Source: Acinetobacter lwoffii (lineage in GTDB: Bacteria > Pseudomonadota > Gammaproteobacteria > Pseudomonadales > Moraxellaceae). From it: DNA of 64,000 nucleotides. The notes under the pieces are model-generated. The model searched no databases, was not told the DNA's origin, and worked only from the letters and a program-made list of their open reading frames with translations. Every line of letters begins with the position of its first letter. The first letter of the stretch is position 1. Below, one piece after another: positions 57,777 to 64,000 of the stretch. The position numbers were made by a program, and so were the translations under genes. The stretch is from positions 1 to 64,000 of the forward strand of contig NZ_JAMXXP010000009.1 in assembly GCF_024129355.1 (NCBI RefSeq), in the 5' to 3' direction.

Positions 57777-59496
57777 AGCCCAAGCCCTTTAGATTCTTTT
57801 TAATCTCACTTTCCAAGACCGCACTTTCAGCAAATTGCTCTTTGAGCTGAGCAGTCAAACGTAACATTTTCTCAGCGAATGGCTCGCCATCATCTTCCTG
57901 CTCGACTGCACCCACATAACGTCCCGGAGTCAGTACGTAGTCATGCTTCTGAATATCTTTTAACTCAGCAGAGAAGCAGAAACCTTTCTCATCTTGATAC
58001 GCTTCGCCTTCAAAGTTTTCACCTTGTTGCCAAGCATGTAAAGCATTGGTGATTTTAGCAATATCCGCATCGGTAAAGTCACGTAGCACACGATCTTTCA
58101 TATAGCCCAAATTACGGGCATCGATAAACAGGGTCTTGCCTTCACGGTTGGCTTTCTTTTTATCTAAAGACAAGCCATTCTTTTTGTCCTTGGTTAGAAA
58201 CCAGATACAGGCTGGAATTTGCGTGTTGGTGAACAGTTGTCCTGGTAATGCGACAATACATTCCACCAGATCGGCTTCAATCAGGTTCTTACGGATCTCA
58301 CCTTCATTATTGGTATTTGAGCTCATCGAACCATTGGCAAGTAGCAATGCCATACTGCCTGTAGGTGACAAATGGTGCAGCATGTGTTGCATCCAAGCAA
58401 AGTTAGCATTACCTTGTGGCGGTGTACCATACTTCCAGCGCACATCATTTTCTAGAGAAGCATGCCACCAATCCTTGATATTAAAAGGCGGATTGGCCAT
58501 AACAAAGTCAGCACGCAAGTCTGGATGCTGATCCTCTAAAAAGCTGTCTGCATTCTTTTTACCGAAATTAAAATCAATCCCACGAATCGCCATGTTCATA
58601 GCAGCCAATTTCCATGTGGTCGGGTTGCTTTCCTGCCCATAAATAGAAATATGCTTTTTCTGTTCGGAGGCTTTGTAATGCTTTTCCTGAGCATGCTGTT
58701 CAATGAACTTTTCACTGGATACGAAGAATCCACCTGAACCCATTGCAGGGTCATACACACGACCTTTATAAGGCTGCAACATTTCAACGATCAAGGTGAC
58801 GATGCTTTTAGGCGTATAGTACTGACCACCCTGCTTGCCTTCAGCCAAGGCAAACTGTCCCAAAAAGTATTCGTAAACATGCCCGAGAATATCTTTACTG
58901 TGCAGACTGAGTTTTTCACCATTATATTCAGGCTTAGTAAAGCTGGTGTCAGAGAAGGTATTGATCAGATCAAGTAGCTTGTCATTGTCCAGCTGGTACT
59001 GACCAATGCGATTCAGGATACCTTTAAGCTTTGGATTGGCTTTTTCAATTTCATCTAAAGCATTGTCAATCAGCCATGATACCGAACGCAGTTTGACGTC
59101 TGCACCTTGTTCATCCTGCCAAATGATTGAGCCAATTGGTAAAGCGGCTGCATCACGGATATTTGACCAGCGGCCTGCTTTTGGCACCCAAAACACGTTT
59201 TTTTCTTGGTAGTAATCCAGTATTTCTAGTTCGTCAGCAATAGCCTGTTGGTATTCTTCATCGCTATCATAGTGATCACGTGCCATGTAGTAGATATTGT
59301 TGTCATCATGATGAGCGAATAAAGTCTTGAGCTCAGACTGTCGTTCATCAAAGGCATCAGAAACGTACTTTAAGAAAATCAACCCTAGAACAATATGCTT
59401 ATAGTTGGCTGCATCTAGACTGCTGCGTAATTTATCGGCGGCTTTCCAAAGCTTGTCATCTAAGTCATTTAGAAACTTTTGTTCCAATGAATGCAT
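57766..59496 (-). CDS. hsdM: Type I restriction enzyme, methylase subunit
   Basis: HsdM transfers a methyl group from SAM to adenine N6. The 576-residue protein has the N-terminal helical HsdM_N domain (LWKAADKLRSSLDAANYKHIVLGLIFLKYVSDAF), the SAM motif DPAMGSGGFFVS (about residues 250-261), the TPKSIVTLIVEM segment and the catalytic NPPF in VMANPPFNIKDWW (about 331-343). It is the first gene of the hsdM-albA_2-hsdS-kwaA-kwaB-hsdR run. Confidence 0.97.
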   Translation of the reverse strand: MHSLEQKFLNDLDDKLWKAADKLRSSLDAANYKHIVLGLIFLKYVSDAFDERQSELKTLFAHHDDNNIYYMARDHYDSDEEYQQAIADELEILDYYQEKNVFWVPKAGRWSNIRDAAALPIGSIIWQDEQGADVKLRSVSWLIDNALDEIEKANPKLKGILNRIGQYQLDNDKLLDLINTFSDTSFTKPEYNGEKLSLHSKDILGHVYEYFLGQFALAEGKQGGQYYTPKSIVTLIVEMLQPYKGRVYDPAMGSGGFFVSSEKFIEQHAQEKHYKASEQKKHISIYGQESNPTTWKLAAMNMAIRGIDFNFGKKNADSFLEDQHPDLRADFVMANPPFNIKDWWHASLENDVRWKYGTPPQGNANFAWMQHMLHHLSPTGSMALLLANGSMSSNTNNEGEIRKNLIEADLVECIVALPGQLFTNTQIPACIWFLTKDKKNGLSLDKKKANREGKTLFIDARNLGYMKDRVLRDFTDADIAKITNALHAWQQGENFEGEAYQDEKGFCFSAELKDIQKHDYVLTPGRYVGAVEQEDDGEPFAEKMLRLTAQLKEQFAESAVLESEIKKNLKGLGYEF

Positions 59497-59691
59497 TTTA
59501 TTTCCTCAATCCAAGATCAACCGCTTTGGTTTTATACTTAATGTTAAACAATGTTGCTAAGTTAGCATATCTGCGACCTATTAAAAGTCATGCACTTAAC
59601 AAAAAAATAGAGATTAATTAAGTCTTGTCATTTTAACGGGATAACTATAGCTAAAATAGTACTTTGACAACTCCCACGACTAATACTGTCG
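59497..59691. other. Upstream region of the hsd operon
   Basis: About 195 bp between hsdM and the terminator of the following small ORF. It is AT-rich and should contain the operon promoter. No controller-protein (C-box) site and no hsd-linked regulator gene are visible. Confidence 0.4.
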
Positions 59692-59728
59692 TAAAAAAAA
59701 AGAGCAACCTAGAAAGCTGCTCTTTTCC
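59692..59728 (-). terminator. Intrinsic terminator
   Basis: Minus strand: AAAAGAGCAGC / GTTGCTCTTTT hairpin followed by a long T run, just past the stop of the small ORF at 59739-59960. It separates that transcript from the hsd operon. Confidence 0.85.
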
Positions 59729-59738
59729 AACTAATCGA

Positions 59739-59960
59739 TTAGTTGACGGGTCTGACTGATTGCTGCAACCCCTGCTGAATATCCTGCACAAACCCTTCAT
59801 GCGAAGCTTGTTGCTCCACCGCCCGGTTCTGTTCTTGTTCAGGATAGTATTCCTCCAGCACCTCTAACCCTTCCTCTGCATGCACCTCAAATTTGGCATT
59901 GGCGAAACCCTTCCTTGCGGTAAAGTCTAATGATTCTATGAATACACCTAACTTTTTCAA
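59739..59960 (-). pseudogene. Probable 3' remnant of an unidentified gene (73 codons)
   Basis: A 73-codon frame ending in a good terminator. The translation (LDFTARKGFANAKFEVHAEEGLEVLEEYYPEQEQ ...) is charged and helical and resembles the C-terminal end of a larger protein. Its only possible start is a TTG directly after a stop codon, without a ribosome site. The intact terminator with a missing 5' part suggests a gene cut by an insertion or deletion near 59960. I do not recognise the family. Confidence 0.45.
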
Positions 59961-60123
59961 CTAACTACAAATGTGTTGCACTTGGGATTTGAATCTGCGA
60001 CTTTAAAAAATATTCATCTTAAATTTTATACTTATTTTACGCAAAATTTACGATAATTTTATTATATATCAATAAATTAAACCATAACATACATTACTTC
60101 AATGACTACTAATTTAAAGTGTT

Positions 60124-60903
60124 ATGAAAAAATTATACCATCTACTTTTTAGCCTTATACCGCTCTATTCAAGTTATGCTTTTGCTACTGGAGATGAAAG
60201 CTCTCCCGCTTTAAGCTTTTCAGGTAATGTATCATTGGCCAGCGACTACCGCTGGCGCGGCCAAACGCAAACCCAGAATGATCCGGCCTTGCAGGGAAAC
60301 TTTGTTTTAAGCCATGCTTCAGGATTTTATCTTGCTGCATTTGCATCGAATGTTGATTTTGATGACGAAGTAAATTTAGAACTGGATCCCCAGATCGGCT
60401 ATACAGCGCCAATCGCGCTAGGTTCAATCCATCCTGCAGTTGATCTTGGCATGCTGCGCTACAATTACATCGGCAACAGCGATTTAAATTATAATGAATA
60501 CTATTTCAAAATGATCTTTAATGCGTTGCTGCATCAGAACGATAGCTTTACACCAAGCATAAGCTATACCTATAACTATGGCGGCAAAGCTGCCAGTGAC
60601 AGTATAGGTAAAGATATCTCAAATTGGTATTTTAATGTCTTATATGCTACACCGATTGCTCAAACTAATTTTGGCACAAATGTTAGCTTAGGTTATTCCA
60701 AAGCAAATCAGGACATTTATGGTTCTGAAGCAAAAGACCATTTTTTTGATTGGAAAATTGGTGCAACTTACCGCTATAAGCCAATGGGAATAAATGCAGA
60801 ATTAGCAGCGGTTGGTAGTAATTTAAAAACCAAAGACTTTACAAGTCAAAATAAAAAAGGGGTAAAAACTGAAGCAGTATTCACCCTGACTAAATCTTTT
60901 TAA
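60124..60903 (+). CDS. TorF family putative outer-membrane porin
   Basis: A 259-residue protein with signal peptide (about residues 1-21, ending YAFA) followed by a beta-rich mature part with alternating aromatic strands and a C-terminal Phe (TLTKSF), as expected for an outer-membrane barrel. The start of the mature part, LSFSGNVSLASDYRWRGQTQTQNDPALQGNF, is the hallmark of the TIGR02001/TorF family, associated with uptake of small molecules. It faces the glutamine-synthetase-like gene and may serve its substrate, but that link is inference. A strong terminator follows. Confidence 0.88.
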   Translation: MKKLYHLLFSLIPLYSSYAFATGDESSPALSFSGNVSLASDYRWRGQTQTQNDPALQGNFVLSHASGFYLAAFASNVDFDDEVNLELDPQIGYTAPIALGSIHPAVDLGMLRYNYIGNSDLNYNEYYFKMIFNALLHQNDSFTPSISYTYNYGGKAASDSIGKDISNWYFNVLYATPIAQTNFGTNVSLGYSKANQDIYGSEAKDHFFDWKIGATYRYKPMGINAELAAVGSNLKTKDFTSQNKKGVKTEAVFTLTKSF

Positions 60904-60910
60904 AAGTTAA

Positions 60911-60950
60911 ATGCCAATAGTATCAGCAATACTATTGGCATAATTATTTT
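60911..60950. terminator. Bidirectional terminator
   Basis: ATGCCAATAGTAT cagc AATACTATTGGCAT: a 12-13 bp stem with AT-rich flanks between the convergent porin and small-ORF genes. Confidence 0.82.
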
Positions 60951-61164
60951 ACTTGAGTGATTTCAATATATGATCTATCTCACTTCGATTAAAACCTCTT
61001 TCTTTAAAAATAGTATGAATTATTTTTTTCATACTTTTTGACGCATACTGGTATTTCTTTACTAAAATGTCAGAATCAATTTCCTGTAAACTATACTTCA
61101 AATATAATTCTTCATTGAGCTTCTGATTTCTAGCATCATCTTCATTATTTATCGTGTTATACAT
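60949..61164 (-). CDS. Small hypothetical protein
   Basis: A 71-residue charged protein predicted to be all helical. The C-terminal half (KKYQYASKSMKKIIHTIFKERGFNRSEIDHILKSL) recalls the three-helix repeats of RecX-type proteins, where a helix ends in RGFxxxxIxxxL, but the similarity is weak. It starts 10 bp after the glutamine-synthetase-family gene, so the two are probably co-transcribed. No function can be assigned. Confidence 0.6.
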   Translation of the reverse strand: MYNTINNEDDARNQKLNEELYLKYSLQEIDSDILVKKYQYASKSMKKIIHTIFKERGFNRSEIDHILKSLK

Positions 61165-61174
61165 TTTTAAGCAG

Positions 61175-62590
61175 TTAAATATCCCAATGTTGTTCGATCA
61201 AAGTAATTTGGCTGTACATATACTGATGCTCAGCACGTTTAACTGCACACCATAATTCCATAAATCTTTTGCCGAGATATTTTTGCAAAACAGTATTCCG
61301 GTGAAAAAATGTTAAAGCATCCAGCTGATTCGTACTTAAAAAGTGCGGCTGATGTTTATTTTTTATCTGAGTGGCTTGCTGTGGAATTTCTAGATTCTGT
61401 GTCAACCCATGCAGTGTGCCGATCAAAATCAGGGCTGCAGTTAAATAAGGATTGCAATCCGCACCTGCAACACGATATTCCAAGCGTTGATTTTCATTGT
61501 CCGAACATGGTATGCGAATGGCCACATTGCGGTTATTCATGCCCCAATTAGCTTCTAAGGGCACATGGTTTCCAGCTTTAAACCGGCGGAATGAGTTTAC
61601 ATTCGGGGCAAGCACCGCCATGGACGGCGGCAGCAAGACTATCAGCCCGCTGATCGCCTTTAATAATTGCCGTGACGGTAAAGGATTCTGCTTCATGCTG
61701 AAAATATTCTGCTGGTCTTGATTTAACAAACTCATGTGAAAGTGCATGCCGCTGCCCGCTTTATTCAGATCAGGCTTAGCCAAAAAGCTTGCATGTAACC
61801 CATGTTCTACAGCGACTTGCTTAATGGTGCGCTTTAGCATCATGATCTGATCGCATAGCTTCAAAATATCACCGCTATGCTGAATATTAATTTCGTATTG
61901 CCCGGAAGATGATTCCGAGACTAAGCCTGTAATCTGAATCCCCTGCAAAAGGGCAATCCGTTCAATTTCATCCAGAACGTCTTGATATTTATCTTGCGCA
62001 TTCACATCAAAACATTGATTTAAATAAATCTGATTGGAGCCAGATTTTTCATTGCTGTCAAATAAATAAAACTCCAATTCTACGGCCATGCAAGGATAAA
62101 AGTTTTGATCATGCAGCGCTTTTAAACTTTTTTTTAAAATATTGCGCGGTTCAACTTCGCAATCTTGATGATTGTCATCTTTCATGGTTAGGAATAACTG
62201 TGCCTTGGACTCTGGATTTAAAGCGCAGGGCTGCAGGCTTCCCAATATAGGTTTACATAAATAATCCGGCTCACCGATCGATTTTCCTAAACCCGATTCT
62301 TCAATCACTTCTCCATCAAGACTCATGGCATAAATAGACATTGGGAAATAACAGCCTTGTGCAATATTTTTTAGACCGACAATATCTATGCGCTTGCCGC
62401 GGACATGACCATTCAGATCGTGCAGGCAAATCTCAACATGACGGGTATTGGGATAGCGCTGCAGATAGTTTTCGATTTCTTCTGAAAATAGAATATCTTC
62501 AATATCGCAGCATTGACGCGCAGATGGCATGGATTCAGGGACCGCTTTTTCGTCAGCTATATTATGTCTAGCCATGAGTAAATTACTCAT
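61175..62590 (-). CDS. Glutamine synthetase family protein (gamma-glutamylpolyamine synthetase-like)
   Basis: A 471-residue enzyme of the GlnA superfamily. It has the N-terminal beta-Grasp part (HVEICLHDLNGHVRGKRIDI) and a catalytic domain with SGQYEINIQHSGD (Glu ligands), GSGMHFHMSLL (about residue 280) and NSFRRFKAGNHVPLEANWG. Sequences with RLEYRVAGADCNPYLTAALIL are usual in PuuA-type enzymes, which join glutamate to polyamines or amines and not to ammonia. It could start polyamine or amine catabolism. The Tyr adenylylation loop of GlnA is not evident. AGGA precedes the ATG. The other puu genes are not in the window. Confidence 0.88.
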   Translation of the reverse strand: MSNLLMARHNIADEKAVPESMPSARQCCDIEDILFSEEIENYLQRYPNTRHVEICLHDLNGHVRGKRIDIVGLKNIAQGCYFPMSIYAMSLDGEVIEESGLGKSIGEPDYLCKPILGSLQPCALNPESKAQLFLTMKDDNHQDCEVEPRNILKKSLKALHDQNFYPCMAVELEFYLFDSNEKSGSNQIYLNQCFDVNAQDKYQDVLDEIERIALLQGIQITGLVSESSSGQYEINIQHSGDILKLCDQIMMLKRTIKQVAVEHGLHASFLAKPDLNKAGSGMHFHMSLLNQDQQNIFSMKQNPLPSRQLLKAISGLIVLLPPSMAVLAPNVNSFRRFKAGNHVPLEANWGMNNRNVAIRIPCSDNENQRLEYRVAGADCNPYLTAALILIGTLHGLTQNLEIPQQATQIKNKHQPHFLSTNQLDALTFFHRNTVLQKYLGKRFMELWCAVKRAEHQYMYSQITLIEQHWDI

Positions 62591-62755
62591 TATTTTGTCC
62601 TGTTAAATATTAACAATGATCAAAATAAAACAAGTTCTACCGAATGTAACGTAAATAAACCGTAAAAAAGCACCCAACTAATATGATTATTTTTTAAACT
62701 ATTAAAACCACGAAAAAGCTAATTTAAAATAAGTTAAAACATAAAAATAACAATA

Positions 62756-63669
62756 GATCTCTTTCATAAATCAAAAAACGATCTTCTTTTTGGTTAATAT
62801 TTGCACTCCGGATTTCTTGGCATTCGTGCATAATCTGCGGATGAAATACATCGATTCAAACAAGCTTTCTGATCCTCAGTTCAAGCGATACACAGGCATC
62901 TCATGGTCAACTTTCTATTTGATGGTTGAGCAATTGCAGAAGCATGTCTCTGCCAAAGACAGACCGCCCAAGTTAAGCCTGGAGGATCAGGTTCTGCTCT
63001 GTCTGAGCTATTGGCGGGAATACCGAACCTTATTTCACGTTGCGACGAGTTACGGGGTTTCAGAGCCCACAGCCTCAAGAATTGTCCGTCATGTTGAAGA
63101 CTGCCTGCTTCGGTCCAATCTGTTTAATTTACCCAAAGATTTACCCGAGGGCGAAGGCATCGACTGGAATGTTGTGATCGTGGATGCCACGGAAATTCCA
63201 ATCCAAAGGCCTAAAAAAACAGAAGAAAAGCTATAGCGGCAAAAAAAAGACCCATACCTTTAAAGTACAAGCCATGATTCACTACAAAACTCAGCAAATT
63301 CTGAGTTTATGTGCCAGTCGCGGGGCAGTGCATGATTTCGAGTTGTTCAAACGCAATTTAAACCAGATTCCTTTTGGGGCTTTTATCCTGGCAGATAAAG
63401 GCTATCAGCGGATTTATGTGTTGTATCCGAATAGCCTGTTGCCATTAAAAGCCAAAAGACACTGTAAATTGGATCCTGAATTGAAAATCTATAATCAAGA
63501 AATCAATAAAAGATGAATCGGAATTGAGCATGTATTTGGCAACCTGAAAACCTTCAAAATCCTTGCTGAGCGTTATCGAAATAGATGTAAAAGGCTTAGT
63601 TTGAGATTCAATTTAATCGCTGGAATCTACAACTTGGAACTGAGCAAAAAATGATTTATGAAAGAGGTC
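62756..63669 (+). mobile_element. IS5-family insertion sequence (decayed)
   Basis: About 914 bp bounded by inverted ends: the left begins GATCTCTTTCATAAATCA (from 62756) and the right ends with its inverse GACCTCTTTCATAAATCA (to 63669), one mismatch. It is flanked by TA on both sides (62754-62755 and 63670-63671), the target duplication usual for the IS427 group of IS5. It carries one broken transposase. It lies between the glutamine-synthetase-like gene and the KdpE-like regulator. Confidence 0.85.
62841..63654 (+). pseudogene. IS5-family transposase, frameshifted with premature stop
   Basis: The frame starts at the ATG at 62841 (MKYIDSNKLSDPQFKRYTG) and includes the N-terminal HTH and first DDE Asp region (WNVVIVDATEIPIQRP). 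In the run of seven A at about 63212-63218 the reading changes frame (six A, or nine, would keep the family sequence KKQKKSYSGKKKTHTFKVQ). The rest contains the second Asp (FILADKGYQ) and then a TGA where CGA (Arg) is expected at about 63514, before IGIEHVFGNLKTFK with the Glu. Two lesions make it inactive. Some IS5 groups use a programmed frameshift at such A runs, but the nonsense mutation would still disable it. Confidence 0.85.
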
Positions 63670-63704
63670 TAATTACTCATGTAAAATAAATGGCATATTT
63701 AATA

Positions 63705-64000
63705 TTAATAAATCTTCAAAAATCGCAAACCCACTCCCGGTTCAGTAATAATATATTTAGGCTGCACAGCATTATCATTTAACTTCACTCTTAATTTAGC
63801 CACCAGAATCCGTAAATAATGCGTATCTTCTTGGTGCGTTGGCCCCCACAGCTCTTTCAATATTTGCGGCTGAGTAATCAATTGGCCTTTATTTTTCGCC
63901 AATAAATTCAGCAGCTGATATTCTTTGCGTGTTAAGGAGAGCAATTGTTGATTTAAAAAAACCTGCCGTTTGGAAAAATCGATTTTTAATACGCCATCAT
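63705..64000 (-). CDS. KdpE-like response regulator, C-terminal part (runs off the window)
   Basis: The DNA-binding winged helix of an OmpR-type regulator, with its 5' part beyond the window end. Readable residues include LTRKEYQLLNLLAKNKGQLITQPQILKELWGP, then HYLRILVAKLRVKL and ITEPGVGLRFL. The THYLRxxxxxLRxKL and TEPGVGxRF features are those of KdpE, which with KdpD controls the high-affinity potassium pump. The kdp genes would lie beyond the right edge. The frame is open to the window end. Confidence 0.82.
   Translation of the reverse strand, partial: DGVLKIDFSKRQVFLNQQLLSLTRKEYQLLNLLAKNKGQLITQPQILKELWGPTHQEDTHYLRILVAKLRVKLNDNAVQPKYIITEPGVGLRFLKIY

Noticed and set aside
59497..60123. Right attachment site of the dusA island
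   Set aside because: No second copy of ATGATGGATTGGACA or of any later dusA sequence is present there.
62790..63516. Functional two-ORF IS transposase made by programmed frameshift
   Set aside because: The shift needed is +1 (or -2) and a second in-frame TGA interrupts the C-terminal part, so decay is more likely.

Overview
The window is a piece of a gammaproteobacterial chromosome, almost certainly Acinetobacter. Pointers are the trpA-accD-folC-SPOR gene order, a three-subunit pntAA-pntAB-pntB transhydrogenase, a monomeric NADP isocitrate dehydrogenase, the gacS / cysM-rlmD-relA neighbourhood shared with pseudomonads, an AT-leaning composition, and an orphan 5' end of dusA, a known integration hotspot in this genus. 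No species is assigned.

Layout. At the left edge (1-341, minus) lies what looks like the tandem-promoter region and leader of an rRNA operon whose 16S gene is outside the window. A minus-strand tRNA cluster follows (Pro-Arg-His-Pro in transcription order, with two identical tRNA-Pro copies). From 1.4 to 48.3 kb the content is mostly core metabolism and housekeeping: nadA, argJ, secA, a 1-Cys peroxiredoxin, a dual-specificity-phosphatase-like lipoprotein, trpA-accD-folC-SPOR joined by ATGA overlaps, an NhaC-type antiporter, an AraC regulator divergent from a PF10118-type hydrolase, icd, tRNA-Leu, queA, a LemA-type membrane cluster, tgt-yajC-secD-secF, relA-rlmD-exonuclease-cysM, the GacS/BarA hybrid kinase, a crotonase/dehydrogenase/isomerase cluster, rsfS, pnt and an MFS exporter. 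Two repeat elements (42.7-43.2 kb) sit between rsfS and pntB: a 351-bp unit with about 44-bp imperfect terminal inverted repeats, and a roughly 137-bp multi-hairpin palindrome.

From about 49.2 kb the window becomes accessory. The promoter and first 25 codons of dusA are followed by a stop and foreign sequence, consistent with a dusA-integrated island. The island carries a CSD/DUF805 membrane protein and a minus-strand defence operon: hsdM, an AlbA_2 (Schlafen-like) ATPase/wHTH gene, hsdS, a KwaA-like membrane protein, a KwaB-like DUF4868 protein, hsdR. A Kiwa-type anti-phage pair is thus nested without gaps inside a type I restriction-modification operon. This is the most interesting system in the window. 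No integrase and no restored dusA are visible, so the right boundary is unknown.

The right end (60-64 kb) holds a TorF-type porin, a glutamine-synthetase-family (gamma-glutamylpolyamine synthetase-like) gene with a small downstream ORF, a decayed IS5-family element (frameshift plus nonsense mutation, TA target duplication), and the C-terminal part of a KdpE-like response regulator running off the window.
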